Below are positions 1 through 10,709 of a DNA stretch of 64,000 bases, one piece after another. Location of the stretch: assembly GCF_015694525.1 (NCBI RefSeq), contig NZ_JADQDM010000001.1:682001-746000 (forward strand). Reading direction: 5' to 3'. How positions within the stretch are numbered: the first letter of the stretch is position 1; each line of letters begins with the position of its first letter. The DNA comes from Hymenobacter ruricola (lineage in GTDB: Bacteria; Bacteroidota; Bacteroidia; Cytophagales; Hymenobacteraceae). The position numbers and the translations under genes were made by a program. The notes under the pieces were generated by a model, which did no database searches, was not told where the DNA came from, and saw nothing but the letters and a program-made list of their open reading frames with translations.

Positions 1-222
1 GTCGTGCAGCTGGGTTTCGGCAATGCCGTGCACCTGGTAGTTGCGCCAGTCCACGCGCAGCACGCGGGGGCGCAGCAGGGTCTGGTACGTCTCCACGATG
101 TGGCCGCCGCGCACCCGCACCACGCCCACGGCGCAGGCGCTGGCCCGGTGCTCGTTGGCGGTTTCAAAGTCGATGGCCGTGAAATTGAGGTTGGCCAGAG
201 CGTGGGTAATGGCAGCTTGCAT
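1..222 (-). CDS. 3'-5' exonuclease of the DEDD/RNase T-like fold (partial)
   Basis: Only the first 74 residues are visible; the gene runs off the left edge. It starts at the ATG complementary to 220-222. Residues 16-21 read AIDFET, the ExoI motif of DnaQ-type exonucleases, and its Asp18 and Glu20 would bind the catalytic metal ions. The following stretch (ACAVGVVRVRGG) fits the second and third strands of that fold. Such enzymes remove nucleotides from 3' ends in proofreading, repair or RNA trimming; which of these applies cannot be told because ExoII and ExoIII lie outside the window. It follows the membrane-protein gene on the same strand after about 45 bases. Confidence 0.7.
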   Translation of the reverse strand, partial: MQAAITHALANLNFTAIDFETANEHRASACAVGVVRVRGGHIVETYQTLLRPRVLRVDWRNYQVHGIAETQLHD

Positions 223-267
223 GCGGAAAGATACTTCGGCGCAGAAGATTGGAAAGGGGGCCGGCGG

Positions 268-1758
268 CTAACGCCGGGGCACAAGGTCGGGCGCGCTGGG
301 GTCGCAGCACACGTTGGGCACGTGGAAGTAGCGCTCGGTCACGTCGTTGATGTTGCCGTCGCAGCCGGTGGTCAGGTCGATGTCAAATTCCAGGTTGCGC
401 GGCGGCGTGAACTGGCGGAGCGGCATCAATATCCGGGCCGTGGGCAGGCGGAGCGGCGGCAAGGTCACCGTGGGCTGCCCGGTGCGTTGGGCCTCGCGCA
501 ACAGCGCGTAGCGGGCCTGCATCTGGGCATCGAAGGGCGCGGCGGCCGTGGCCAGCTCGCGCCACGCCACCGGCACATTGCCCACCGCAAACAAGCCCGC
601 CACCAGCAGCGCCAGCGCGGGTGCAAAGCGCCGCAAACGCGGCGCCCACCGGGCCACCCCCGGCAGCAGGGCCACCAGCCACGCCAGCGCCAGCACGGTT
701 ATCAGCATGAGCAGCAGCATTTCATTGCGACCCCGGTGCAGCGGCGGCCCCACCAGCACGTAGCGAAACAGCAGAAACCCGACGGTATTCATTGCCCCAA
801 AAGCCAGCAGCAGCGCCCACCAATGCCGGCGCGGCCAGCTGGCCACCGCGGCGGCAGTAGTAGAAGAACTAGACTGAAACCCCAGCCATAGCCCGGCTGC
901 CGCGGCGGCCAGCAAGCTCAGCGCATTCAGGGGCTGCGCAAGAAACAGCACCATTGAATAAGCCGTGCGCGGCAGCAGCACCAGCCAGCGGTAGGCGTGC
1001 AGCGGGTCGGTGGGCGGGGCGGTGGCGGCCACGCGCAGCCAGTTGCCGGGCGCCAGCACCGCAGCCGCGGCCGTAGCGCCGGCCACCGCCAGCCACAGCC
1101 ACCACTTGGGGCGGGCGGCTGTGGGCAGGGCGTAGCCCAGCAGGGCCAGCACCGGCACGGCTTGCAGCATCGTCAGCTCATTGCCCGCCACGGCCAGCAC
1201 CAGCGGCCCGCAGGCCCAGCCGGCGCTGCGCCACTGCGCCGCCGCGGGGCCCCAGCCCGCCCGCAAAGCCAGCGCCGCAAACGTGAGCAGGCTCGACAAA
1301 GTGAGTTGGTACACCACAACCCCACACAACCAGTACAGAAACGAAAACGGCGCGGCCGTCGCGTTGCAAAACAGCGCCAGCAGCAGGGCCGTCGCCCAAT
1401 GCGCTGTGCTCCAGGCAAACTCAATCCGCAGCACGATGTGAAAAACTGTGCGCAGCAAAAACGCTAAACTGGCCCATTGCATCCCGAAAACGAGCAATGA
1501 CACCAGCCGCACGCCTTCCAGCCAGCCGTAGGTAACGGGGTTGAGCACGGTCATGAAAAATGTGGAGGTGAACCGGCCCGACCACGTCAGGTAAAACCAC
1601 TTTTGCATGCCCCACAGCCCGTGCTCGTGCGTCCAGTACGCCGTGCGGTAATCATCGAAAAACGGATGATTGAAGGCCATGAGCGCCACAAACGGCACCA
1701 CGGCCAGCACGAGGCCCAGCCGCAGCAAGTGGCGAAGAATGGGGGAGGAAGGAATCAA
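268..1758 (-). CDS. Polytopic membrane protein, DUF6056-like
   Basis: A 496-residue integral membrane protein with roughly ten or more hydrophobic segments spread over its length. The first begins near residue 10. Just after it is an FFDDYRTAYWTHEHG segment with an Asp-Asp pair, followed by a WSGRF motif, an arrangement typical of DUF6056 and related glycosyltransferase-like (GT-C) membrane proteins, in which acidic residues in the first outer loop are functional. The substrate is unknown. The best start is TTG at 1756-1758, since the first ATG downstream would cut away the first membrane helix. It is transcribed away from the GH20 gene. The family call is by resemblance only. Confidence 0.6.
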   Translation of the reverse strand: MIPSSPILRHLLRLGLVLAVVPFVALMAFNHPFFDDYRTAYWTHEHGLWGMQKWFYLTWSGRFTSTFFMTVLNPVTYGWLEGVRLVSLLVFGMQWASLAFLLRTVFHIVLRIEFAWSTAHWATALLLALFCNATAAPFSFLYWLCGVVVYQLTLSSLLTFAALALRAGWGPAAAQWRSAGWACGPLVLAVAGNELTMLQAVPVLALLGYALPTAARPKWWLWLAVAGATAAAAVLAPGNWLRVAATAPPTDPLHAYRWLVLLPRTAYSMVLFLAQPLNALSLLAAAAAGLWLGFQSSSSTTAAAVASWPRRHWWALLLAFGAMNTVGFLLFRYVLVGPPLHRGRNEMLLLMLITVLALAWLVALLPGVARWAPRLRRFAPALALLVAGLFAVGNVPVAWRELATAAAPFDAQMQARYALLREAQRTGQPTVTLPPLRLPTARILMPLRQFTPPRNLEFDIDLTTGCDGNINDVTERYFHVPNVCCDPSAPDLVPRR

Positions 1759-1811
1759 AGCGTGGCAGCCATTAAAGTGCGCAGTGCGGAAAAAAGGCGA
1801 GCATCGAGGGC

Positions 1812-3851
1812 TTAAATGCCGGCCAGCTTGCGGGCCGCTCGCACCACGGCCAGCTCCGCTTGCCCAGCCGGCGCCTGGGCCTTATCCAGCAGCGTTTTGG
1901 CCGAGGCCTGCCACGCCGCCGACGCCGCCTGCCCGGTTTGCAGCTGCGTGAGGCGCTCCAGCAGCAGCTTGGCCACGGCGGCGAGGCTAGTGGAAAGCGG
2001 GCCGTACTCGCGCAGCATGGGGTGCAGCAGCAGCTGCGGTTGCAGCAGCGCGTCGTTGGCCTGCCAGCGCAGCAGCTGGGCGCGCAGCGTGGCCAGCTGC
2101 CGCACCGTGGCCGCCGACCGGCCCGAGGCCGAGCCGCTTGCCGCCACCACGCTGTCGACCAGCACGCCGAAGCGCCGGGCCACTTCCGATTCGGCCGGGG
2201 CGGCGTCCACCAGCCGGTTCAGCGGCGTGGCGGTGGTGTAGTTGAAGCCCTGGAAATGCCGCTTGTACTCTTTCACGGGCTCCAGTACTTCGGCCAGGGT
2301 GCGCAAGGGCGCCACGTTGTTGCCGCCGGCCAATTGCTTGAGCAGCAGCTCCGGCACGATGCGGTGGCGCAGGCCCAGCATTTCCAGCTCGGCCGAAACA
2401 GCTGGAAGCCGGCGGTACATATCGGCCACGCTCTGAGTGGCGGCTGGCGGCGACCACAGCCGCTCGGCCACTGCCGCGGCCCGCGGCCAGATGCGCGAAT
2501 CCAGCATCGTTGAGTCGGCAAACTCGGCCCACATGGCCGCCTCGCCGCCCAGCACCAGCTGTTGCTCGGCGGGCGTGAGGGGCGTGTCGGGCGGGAGCGG
2601 GTCAGTGAGGTAGGAGCTGGCCGCCGTCAGGTTCAAGTCGAGGTAGTAGCCGCTGGACAGCAGCGCGGGGTGGCCCAGCTTGACCGCGTCGTTCAGCCCT
2701 TTTTTGCCCCGCCAGCTCTGGATGACCGTTTCTTTGGGCAGGTCCGGCCCCAGAATTTCGTCCCAGCCTATCATCTTTTTGCCGCGCTTTTGCAACAGGG
2801 CCAGCACGCGGCGGTTGAAATAGGTTTGCAGCTGGTGCTTGTCCACGGTTTTGCCGTCGGCTTTCACCATGTTATTGGCCCGCATGTACGCCACGATGCG
2901 GGGCGTGCGGCGCCAGTTGCGCCCGTCGTTTTCGTCGCCCCCGGCGTGGAAATACGGGTCCGGAAACAGCGCCGTCATCTCCGTCAGCAGCGAATCGAGG
3001 AAGGCGTAGGTGCTTTCCCGGGTGGGGTCGATGGCCACGTTGGTGGTGCGCCACTGCGTGTAGGGCGCGTAGGTCGAGTCGTTGGATTTCAGGCGCGGGT
3101 AGGCCACAATCCAGCTGGTGGTGTGGCTGGGCATGTCGAACTCCGGCACCACCCGGATGCCGCGCGCCGCCGCGTAGGCCAGCACCTCGCGCACCTCGGC
3201 TTGGGTGTAATACAGGCCATCGGTGCTGCCCACGGTGTGCAGGCGCGGAAACACCTTGCTCTCAATGCGGAAGCCCTGGTCGTCGGTCAGGTGCCAGTGC
3301 AGCACGTTCAGCTTCACGGCGGCCATGCCGTCGATATTGCGCTTCATCACGGCCACGGGCATGAAGTGCCGGGCGGCGTCAATCAGCAGCCCGCGCCAGG
3401 CAAAGCGCGGCTGGTCCTGGATGTCGACTTCGGGCAGGTAGCGCTGCTTTTTTTCGGTGACGGGCAGCTGCTCCAGCGTGGCCAGGGCCCGCAGCACGCC
3501 CAGGCTGGTGGGGGCGTCGATGCTCACGCCCATCGGCGTCACGCGCAGGCTGTAGCGTTCCTCATCGAATTTTTCGGGCAGCCCCGTCCGGCCGTAGCGA
3601 ATCTGCAAAACCGGGCCGGTGGCGGGCTCCGCCAGGCCCTGCAGGCGGGTGAGCAAGCGGCGCACCGCCGGGCGCACGGCCGGGTCCGGGGAGTTGTCCA
3701 GCTGCAGCTTCAGCGGCTTGCTGAGGTTCAGTCGGCCCTGGCCCCAGCGCATTTCGGCGGGCACCGGCAGCAGCGTCGAAGTCGATTGGGCCAGTCCGGC
3801 CTGCCCCATCAGCAGGAGCAAGGCCAGTAGCCACAGTGCCTTTTTTTTCAT
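1812..3851 (-). CDS. Secreted beta-N-acetylhexosaminidase, glycoside hydrolase family 20
   Basis: A 679-residue enzyme starting at ATG 3849-3851. The start is placed there because MKKKALWLLALLLLMGQAGL is a clean signal peptide; an upstream in-frame ATG would spoil it. An N-terminal GH20b domain precedes the TIM barrel, which shows LHWHLTDDQGFRIE and, near residue 300, HAGGDEND, holding the Asp-Glu pair of substrate-assisted catalysis. A tail of about 150 residues follows the barrel. GH20 enzymes remove terminal GlcNAc or GalNAc from chitin fragments, glycans or wall material; here the enzyme should act in the periplasm or outside. No sugar-utilisation locus surrounds it. Confidence 0.92.
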   Translation of the reverse strand: MKKKALWLLALLLLMGQAGLAQSTSTLLPVPAEMRWGQGRLNLSKPLKLQLDNSPDPAVRPAVRRLLTRLQGLAEPATGPVLQIRYGRTGLPEKFDEERYSLRVTPMGVSIDAPTSLGVLRALATLEQLPVTEKKQRYLPEVDIQDQPRFAWRGLLIDAARHFMPVAVMKRNIDGMAAVKLNVLHWHLTDDQGFRIESKVFPRLHTVGSTDGLYYTQAEVREVLAYAAARGIRVVPEFDMPSHTTSWIVAYPRLKSNDSTYAPYTQWRTTNVAIDPTRESTYAFLDSLLTEMTALFPDPYFHAGGDENDGRNWRRTPRIVAYMRANNMVKADGKTVDKHQLQTYFNRRVLALLQKRGKKMIGWDEILGPDLPKETVIQSWRGKKGLNDAVKLGHPALLSSGYYLDLNLTAASSYLTDPLPPDTPLTPAEQQLVLGGEAAMWAEFADSTMLDSRIWPRAAAVAERLWSPPAATQSVADMYRRLPAVSAELEMLGLRHRIVPELLLKQLAGGNNVAPLRTLAEVLEPVKEYKRHFQGFNYTTATPLNRLVDAAPAESEVARRFGVLVDSVVAASGSASGRSAATVRQLATLRAQLLRWQANDALLQPQLLLHPMLREYGPLSTSLAAVAKLLLERLTQLQTGQAASAAWQASAKTLLDKAQAPAGQAELAVVRAARKLAGI

Positions 3852-3981
3852 TCTGTCGGCCTTCCGCATTCGTATCATCAAAGGAATATTCAGGGCGCCG
3901 TCTGCAAATACACGTCCACAACCGCAGTTCAGCGCAAGCTCAAACCCGTAGAACCCGCTTAAATTCCTGCTAATCCGTGGG

Positions 3982-5331
3982 CTATATCAAGCCGCGGGAT
4001 TTGAATTCCAGGTACTTATTGATGGTGTTCACCGTCAAATCCTTCGGCGCGGTCAGCAACGAATAAATGCCGTAGCGCTGCAATTCGAGCACAATTTGCC
4101 GCTTTTCCTGTGCAAATTTTTCGGCAATGGTTTGGTTGTAGACGTCCTCCGTGGTTTCGGCCGGCGCGTCGAGGTACTCGCGCAGTTCGGTGTTTTCGAA
4201 GAACACGACCAGCAGCAGGTGGTCTTTCGAGAGGCGCCGCAGGTAGGGCAGCTGCCGCTGCATGCCGTGCAGCGTTTCGAAATTGGTGAACAGGATGAGC
4301 AGGCTGCGCTGCTTCACGCGGGCCCGTACCGTGGCGTAGAGCAACTCGAAGTCGGTTTCGAGGTAGCGGGTTTTCTGGCGGTACAGGATTTCGAGCAGCT
4401 TCAGCAGGTGGCCGGGGCGGCGGTCGGCCGCCAGCGTGGCGCCGGGCTGGTTCGAGAAGGTGAGCAGGCCGGCTTTGTCGTGCTTGAGCAGGGCAATGTT
4501 GCTGACCACCAGCGTGGCGTTGATGGCGTAGTCGAGCAAACTCAGCCCATCAAACGGCATGCGCATCACCCGGCCTTTATCAATGAGGCAGTACACTTGC
4601 TGGGCGCGCTCGTCCTGGAAGTGGTTCACCACCAGTGCGTCATCGGCGCCGGTGCCGGCGCGGCGGGCCGTGGCCTGCCAGTTGATGCTGCGCGGGTCGT
4701 CGCCGGGCACGTAGGGCCGGATTTGCTCAAACTCCATGCTGTGGCCCACCCGCCGGATGCGCTTGACGCCCACCTCCGTGAGGCGGTTGTGAATGGCCAG
4801 CAGCTCGTACTGCCGCATCTGCAGAAACGAGGGGTACACTGGCACCGTGCGGCCCTGCTCGTAGCGGAAGCGGCGCCGCACCAGCCCCAGCGGCGAGGCC
4901 GCGTAAATATTCAGCGCTCCAAACTCGTACTCGCCGCGCTTCACGGGCCGCAGCTGGTAGTTGATAATCTGGGTTTCGCCCGGCGGCACGGCCGCCCGAA
5001 ACAGCACGTCACGCCGCTGAAACTGGTGCGGAATCTCGTCAATCGTCTCGGTCTGGATGGGAAAGCGGTAGCGGTTTTCGAGGTAAATCTGAATGTCGTT
5101 TTCCGAGCCGTTGGCCAGCTTGTCGCCCATCACGCGCCGCCCGAACACGGGCACCACCTTGTTTTTGGCCGGCGCGAAGAGCAGCAGCGCATCCAGCAGC
5201 ACCAGCACCACAAACAGGCCCAGCACAATTTGCATCGGCCCCAGCAGCCAGGGCAGAAAAAAGGCCACCACGAAGCCCACGGCCAAACCGGCCACGGCTA
5301 AAAAGAAGCGCGGAGTCAGAAAAAAGCTCAT
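3982..5331 (-). CDS. DUF58 domain protein, partner of the MoxR ATPase
   Basis: A 449-residue protein with two N-terminal membrane helices (about residues 5-55), a beta-rich middle, and the DUF58 signature GDDPRSINWQATARR at residues 210-224, followed by a von Willebrand A-like region. DUF58 proteins almost always accompany MoxR AAA ATPases and are thought to act with them in envelope-associated complex assembly or proteolysis, though the biochemistry is not settled. Its ATG overlaps the stop of the NADAR gene by four bases (ATGA), so translation is probably coupled. It is the last gene of the MoxR operon. Confidence 0.9.
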   Translation of the reverse strand: MSFFLTPRFFLAVAGLAVGFVVAFFLPWLLGPMQIVLGLFVVLVLLDALLLFAPAKNKVVPVFGRRVMGDKLANGSENDIQIYLENRYRFPIQTETIDEIPHQFQRRDVLFRAAVPPGETQIINYQLRPVKRGEYEFGALNIYAASPLGLVRRRFRYEQGRTVPVYPSFLQMRQYELLAIHNRLTEVGVKRIRRVGHSMEFEQIRPYVPGDDPRSINWQATARRAGTGADDALVVNHFQDERAQQVYCLIDKGRVMRMPFDGLSLLDYAINATLVVSNIALLKHDKAGLLTFSNQPGATLAADRRPGHLLKLLEILYRQKTRYLETDFELLYATVRARVKQRSLLILFTNFETLHGMQRQLPYLRRLSKDHLLLVVFFENTELREYLDAPAETTEDVYNQTIAEKFAQEKRQIVLELQRYGIYSLLTAPKDLTVNTINKYLEFKSRGLI

Positions 5332-5879
5332 AGGTTTCGCAGTTCGTCCCGCACTTCCATCAAGGCAAAGCCGAGCAGGTTGGGCCCCTGCCAGCGGGCC
5401 GGGTTCTCCGCATCAGGCGAGTCGGCCGCCAGGCCAATGCCCCAGATGGCATCAACCGGGCTGGCTTCCACCAGAATCCGGTCGCCGGTGTCAAGCAGGA
5501 ATTTCTTCAAATCGGGGTGCTGGCTGAATTTGCGCAGGTTGCCGGCCCTGACAATCTGGTACTTGTGCGCGTCCCAACGTTCCGGCTCGAAGCCCTGAAT
5601 CCCGCGCCCCAGCTTCTTGGCCTCGGCCGGGCTGGGCGCGGCCAGAATGCGCGCCAAAGCCGCGTCATCCGCAAATAGCCGCGCTTTCTCCGCCATCATC
5701 CAGTGCTCGGTAGAGCGGTAGGTGACGCCGGCCACCACAAAATCGGCCCGCCACCATTGGCTGAAGCACGACTTCGTGATGGTGCCGTCGCGGCTGGGCT
5801 GGTGGCCCCAGAAAAATAGGTATTTGAGGCGCTGCCCTTGCGCGAGTTGGTCCAGCAGCCAAGAGGTGGAATACTGCAT
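5328..5879 (-). CDS. NADAR family protein (YbiA-like N-glycosidase)
   Basis: A 183-residue protein with the NADAR landmarks: FFWGH near residue 22, CFSQWW at 38-43, STEHWMMAEKARLF at 56-69 with the conserved Glu58, and DAIWGIGL at 143-150. The family cleaves N-glycosidic bonds; described members act on riboflavin-pathway intermediates (YbiA) or remove ADP-ribose from guanine in DNA. Which activity applies here is not visible. The gene is wedged between moxR (no spacer) and the DUF58 gene (four-base overlap), so it is almost certainly co-expressed with them. Such tight embedding in a MoxR operon is unexpected, because neither known NADAR role links obviously to MoxR. Confidence 0.9.
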   Translation of the reverse strand: MQYSTSWLLDQLAQGQRLKYLFFWGHQPSRDGTITKSCFSQWWRADFVVAGVTYRSTEHWMMAEKARLFADDAALARILAAPSPAEAKKLGRGIQGFEPERWDAHKYQIVRAGNLRKFSQHPDLKKFLLDTGDRILVEASPVDAIWGIGLAADSPDAENPARWQGPNLLGFALMEVRDELRNL

Positions 5880-7049
<1,170 letters not shown>

Positions 7050-7207
7050 ATATTGGGGCGCGGTTCGGGTTCGCTGTCAGGCAGGTCGGGTTAAAAACAA
7101 CAGGCCTACTGCTGATAGAAAGTTGATTTAAAAGAGCTTCAAAAAGGTAGTGCGGGATAGTGCAATTTGTTGGAAAGGTCCTTTCGCGGCACAGTGCAAA
7201 AACGGAT

Positions 7208-8719
7208 TCAGCGACCGGCTTCCCGCCTGAAATCACCCAGCGCCTTGCTGAGCTGCAGGAGTTGCTGGTCGGTCATCTGGGGGGCAGTGCGGGCGAAATT
7301 TACCAGGCGCAGCAGCTCGTCCACGCGCGGGCGGGGCAGGCCCGACTTCTGGCTGAGGCGCTCGCGGAAGTCGGCATCGGCAAAATCGGGGTTGTTTTCC
7401 TGAAAGCGCGTGCGCAGGTAATCCAGAAACAGCCCCACTTTCTTCTCCGCAATCAGGGCGTGGTTGCTGCCCTGCCGGTAGAGGCTGGCCACGGTGCGCG
7501 TAAACAGCAGCGTGGTGTTGGGCAGGGGCCGCAGGGTGGGAATGATGCGCTGCCGCCGCCGGGCTTCCACCGCCACAAACAGCAGGCCGCCGAACAGGCA
7601 CAGGTAGTAGGCCCACTGCAGTGCCTCGTGCGCAAACACCACCCGCAGCAGCGACTGCTCGCCTATGGGGCCTTGTTTCTGGTACTCGTCCCACCAAGCG
7701 CGGCGCGCGGGCAGGTAGGCCAGCGCGGCTTCGGCGAATGAAGCGGTGCGGGGCCGTAGCAGGTAGTAGTTGCTGAACGCCGCCGGCGCGGTGCACAGGT
7801 AAAAATGGCCTCGGCCGTGGTCGAGCCGAATGAGCACGGCCCGGCCCTGCGCATCGGTGGCCAGGGTGCGCCCCACGCGCCCGGAATCCACGGCGAGGCG
7901 CTGCTCCACGCTGGTGCCGGGCAGGCGAATGTGGGCGCTGGCCAGGGCCGGATTGGTGAAGCGCAACTCCACCGAGTCGATGGCGAAAATGCCTTTGTAG
8001 CCCTTGGTGGTTGTGAGGGGTGCGTCTTTCACGTCGAAGCCCAGGCTGTCGCGCAGCAGCCCGCGCCCGCTACTGAAGGATTTTGCGGCCACGAAAACGT
8101 CGTTGCCGCGCGCCACAAACTGCAGCAACGCGTGGGCGTCGGGCCGGCTCAGCTCAAAGCTTTCGTTGATGAACAGGTAGTTGGCGGGCCCGGCGCGTAG
8201 CGGAAGGGCGTCCGTTGATTCTTCCTCCTCGTCGTCCTCGTACTCCTCTTCATTTCCTTCAGCCTCAGTCCCGGAGGCACTGGCGGTGGAGTCAGTGGCG
8301 GTATCCGCGTCGGCCTCTCGGGTTGCCGAATCGGTGGGTTCAGTGGCCTCGGCCGTGGCGGTCGAATCGTTAAAATCGGCCGTTGAGTCGGTTGCTTCGG
8401 TGGCATCTTCGGCAGCTTCTTCGGCTTCTTCCAGGCCTTCCTGCATCCGGCGGATGCGGTAGTCCGGCTCGGCGTCGTCCAGGGTCAGGCCGGTGAGCTG
8501 GCTGTACACCGGCAGGCGCACCGTTTCCACGGAGTCGGTGCCGAGCAGGCGCGGCAGTTGGTCGTAGAGCACGTAGGTGCCGTAGGGAATCTTGTCCTTG
8601 TTGGCGTAGGTCGGCGTCCAGTCCAGGGGCCGGGGGCGGTTGTATTCCAGCGTCACGTAGCCCGCAAACAGCAGCGCTACCCCCAGCAGGTACAAACGAA
8701 ACGTGGAGAGCTGGGGCAT
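7208..8719 (-). CDS. DUF4350 domain membrane protein of the MoxR cluster
   Basis: A 503-residue protein with one N-terminal helix (LYLLGVALLFAGYVTL), a large soluble DUF4350 domain (predicted GATase-like fold) and a second helix near residue 385 (ALQWAYYLCLFGGLLFVAVE). Between residues about 90 and 165 lies a run rich in Asp, Glu, Ala, Thr and Ser that looks like an inserted flexible linker. Its ATG shares one base with the stop of the DUF4129 gene (TGATG), indicating coupling. DUF4350 genes are standard members of MoxR/DUF58/DUF4129 clusters; the molecular role is unknown. Confidence 0.85.
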   Translation of the reverse strand: MPQLSTFRLYLLGVALLFAGYVTLEYNRPRPLDWTPTYANKDKIPYGTYVLYDQLPRLLGTDSVETVRLPVYSQLTGLTLDDAEPDYRIRRMQEGLEEAEEAAEDATEATDSTADFNDSTATAEATEPTDSATREADADTATDSTASASGTEAEGNEEEYEDDEEEESTDALPLRAGPANYLFINESFELSRPDAHALLQFVARGNDVFVAAKSFSSGRGLLRDSLGFDVKDAPLTTTKGYKGIFAIDSVELRFTNPALASAHIRLPGTSVEQRLAVDSGRVGRTLATDAQGRAVLIRLDHGRGHFYLCTAPAAFSNYYLLRPRTASFAEAALAYLPARRAWWDEYQKQGPIGEQSLLRVVFAHEALQWAYYLCLFGGLLFVAVEARRRQRIIPTLRPLPNTTLLFTRTVASLYRQGSNHALIAEKKVGLFLDYLRTRFQENNPDFADADFRERLSQKSGLPRPRVDELLRLVNFARTAPQMTDQQLLQLSKALGDFRREAGR

Positions 8720-9540
8720 CAGGCGGGCAAGGCGTTAGGGGCGGCGGGGGCCACGCGGGGGGTTCCGGCCGCGAGCGCGCTCACGGCGCGCTGGCTGGCG
8801 CGGGCCTGCTGGTAGAGGGCGGGGCTCAGGCGCAGCTCGCCGTACCACACGTACTCAAACTCGCGCGTGGCAGCCCGGAAAGCGTCGCGCAGGGGCCCGG
8901 CGGGCAACTCGAACAGATAGGCGTGGTTGGTTTTGTCGGGCTGCCACTGAATAAAGCCGCCGTCGGTAAGATGCTTCAGCACTTCGAGGTAGCCCAGGCG
9001 CGTGGCCAGGCGGAAGTTGCCGGCTTCCTCGGCCTCGGCAATGCGGGTGCGAAAATCCACTTCGTGAATGTTTTCCGCTTCGGTGTCGTAGGCAAGCTGC
9101 CCGCGCCGGCCCGCGCGCCCAAAGGCCGCCGTCACGTCCACCTGCAGCAGCTTGAGCACGGCGTACACCAGCGCCGCCAAAATGGCCGCGTACATCCCAT
9201 ACTTCCAGGTGAAGCGGCCGGTGGGCGTGCGCAGCAAGTTGCCCAGCCACCGCCAGATGCGGGCCCAGAAGGCGTCCCAGGCGCTGGTGCTCTGGTCGGG
9301 CTCCACGTAGCGGAACTCGCGCTCGCTGGCCAACTCGCGCAGGCGGGCTTCGTCGAGGCGGCGCTTGGGCAGGGGCGTGGTGCGGTCGAAGGGCAAGGGC
9401 CGCGGGCGCGGCGGCTTCGCGGCGGCCGCGGCTTTGGGCGCCGGCGCCTGGGGCCCGGGCGCCGCCAGGGTGCCCAGCGCCCCACTCAGGCACAGCACCA
9501 GCAGCGCCGGCCTAAGGCGGCCAGCAGGTTTCCACGGCAT
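8719..9540 (-). CDS. DUF4129 domain membrane protein of the MoxR cluster
   Basis: A 273-residue protein starting at ATG 9538-9540, chosen because the signal-like helix (LRPALLVLCLSGALGTLAA) follows at once. After a Pro/Ala-rich linker comes a helix near residues 125-145 (GMYAAILAALVYAVLKLLQV). The C-terminal half is the DUF4129 domain, with LATRLGYLEVLKHL and FEYVWYGELRLSPALYQQ, the usual end of this family where a Trp-Tyr-Gly/Glu stretch is conserved. DUF4129 is also seen fused to transglutaminase-like proteins; here it stands alone. It lies in the operon between the two paralogous membrane proteins and the DUF4350 gene. Confidence 0.85.
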   Translation of the reverse strand: MPWKPAGRLRPALLVLCLSGALGTLAAPGPQAPAPKAAAAAKPPRPRPLPFDRTTPLPKRRLDEARLRELASEREFRYVEPDQSTSAWDAFWARIWRWLGNLLRTPTGRFTWKYGMYAAILAALVYAVLKLLQVDVTAAFGRAGRRGQLAYDTEAENIHEVDFRTRIAEAEEAGNFRLATRLGYLEVLKHLTDGGFIQWQPDKTNHAYLFELPAGPLRDAFRAATREFEYVWYGELRLSPALYQQARASQRAVSALAAGTPRVAPAAPNALPA

Positions 9541-9649
9541 TTTACTCACGTATCCGAACACGCTCACTATCGACCACTGGTCCTGATTTATTCTCTTATT
9601 CAAGGATTAATTCTCCCAAAGCTACACCGCAGCCGCAGCCCGCGCGGCG

Positions 9650-10648
9650 CTAGTATTCGCCTTCCTCGTCGGGGCGGTAGGCGGCGTTGCTCACCTGCGG
9701 GGCCGTCGTTTGGCCCAGGGTGCTCAGCAGCTGACGCACGCCCACGCCCTCGCGGCGCTCCACCAGGTTGAAATACTGAAACAGCATGGCCACCAGCGGC
9801 AGCACCGCCGTGAAAATCCAGCCCAGGGCGTAGATGCACATGGCCATGATGTTCAGGATGCCCGAGTCGTCGACGTTCCAGTGAAACACGAGGCGGGCGG
9901 CCATCAGCCCGTAGAAAGGAATGATGAAAATGTAGTTCAGCACCCCGGTGATGAACGAAACCACCAGGTACAGGCCGAAGGTGGACCACCACTTGCCCTT
10001 AATCAGGTAAAAAGAGCGGTGGAAGGCCGCCACCACGCCGCCGTCTTCCATCCAGAGGGCCGGGAAGTAAAGCGACAGGCACACCACCACCCACAGCAGC
10101 GCCGGCATAAGGAGCACAATGAAGCCGGGGCCCAGCAGCCCCAGCGCCCCGCCCACGATGCCGATGCCCAGGCCCAAAATGATGCTCAGCAGCAGCCAGG
10201 CGCCCACCACGCTGCCCAGCCGGCCGCGCACAAAAGCCCACACCCGGCCGGGCGTCACGGGCTCGTCGGGGGGCGTGTTGAGGCGCACGCGCACAAAGCC
10301 GTAGACCGTGCTCGACAGCAGCAGGAACGCGGCCAGAAAGCCCAACGCGGCCAGCCCGAAGCCGAGGACGGAGGAACCCGTCATCAGGGGGTTGGGCCCT
10401 CCGAATTGTTCCGGTAGGCGGCTGGTCACCCGCCCGGTTCCGCCCGTCATCAGGCCCAGCAGGTTGCCCATTGCCAGGCCCATGCCGATGCCGCCGAGCA
10501 GGGCCGCCGGCAGCACAAAATACGCCAGGCACTTCACCAGGGGCCGGAACTGGGCCGTCACAAACTCGAAGGTGGCGCCCACTTTGGCCCCAAAATCCCG
10601 CTCCTGCCGAAAGTCGGCTTCGCGGGTAAATCTGCTTTTTGCTTTCAT
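9650..10648 (-). CDS. Polytopic membrane protein of the MoxR cluster, paralogue 1
   Basis: A 332-residue protein with about six membrane segments and no enzyme motif I recognise. It shares with the next gene upstream an N-terminal DFRQERDFGAKVGATFEF block, a central GKWWSTFGL motif, and a C-terminal block from FQYFNLVER to SNAAYRP and EGEY, so the two arose by tandem duplication. The architecture recalls DUF4013-like or glycerophosphodiester phosphodiesterase membrane-domain proteins, but that is only a resemblance. Its location between SpoIIM-like and DUF4129 genes suggests a part in the MoxR-associated membrane complex. Confidence 0.8.
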   Translation of the reverse strand: MKAKSRFTREADFRQERDFGAKVGATFEFVTAQFRPLVKCLAYFVLPAALLGGIGMGLAMGNLLGLMTGGTGRVTSRLPEQFGGPNPLMTGSSVLGFGLAALGFLAAFLLLSSTVYGFVRVRLNTPPDEPVTPGRVWAFVRGRLGSVVGAWLLLSIILGLGIGIVGGALGLLGPGFIVLLMPALLWVVVCLSLYFPALWMEDGGVVAAFHRSFYLIKGKWWSTFGLYLVVSFITGVLNYIFIIPFYGLMAARLVFHWNVDDSGILNIMAMCIYALGWIFTAVLPLVAMLFQYFNLVERREGVGVRQLLSTLGQTTAPQVSNAAYRPDEEGEY

Positions 10649-10709
10649 TCAATAGGTCAGCCAGGGGCTGAGTTTTATCGGGTTAGGGGCATTCGGGCGG
10701 ACCCGAAAG

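Noticed and set aside
4..891. Long plus-strand frame at the left edge
   Set aside because: It is antisense to the exonuclease and membrane-protein genes and its translation is His/Gln/Gly/Arg-rich without motifs.
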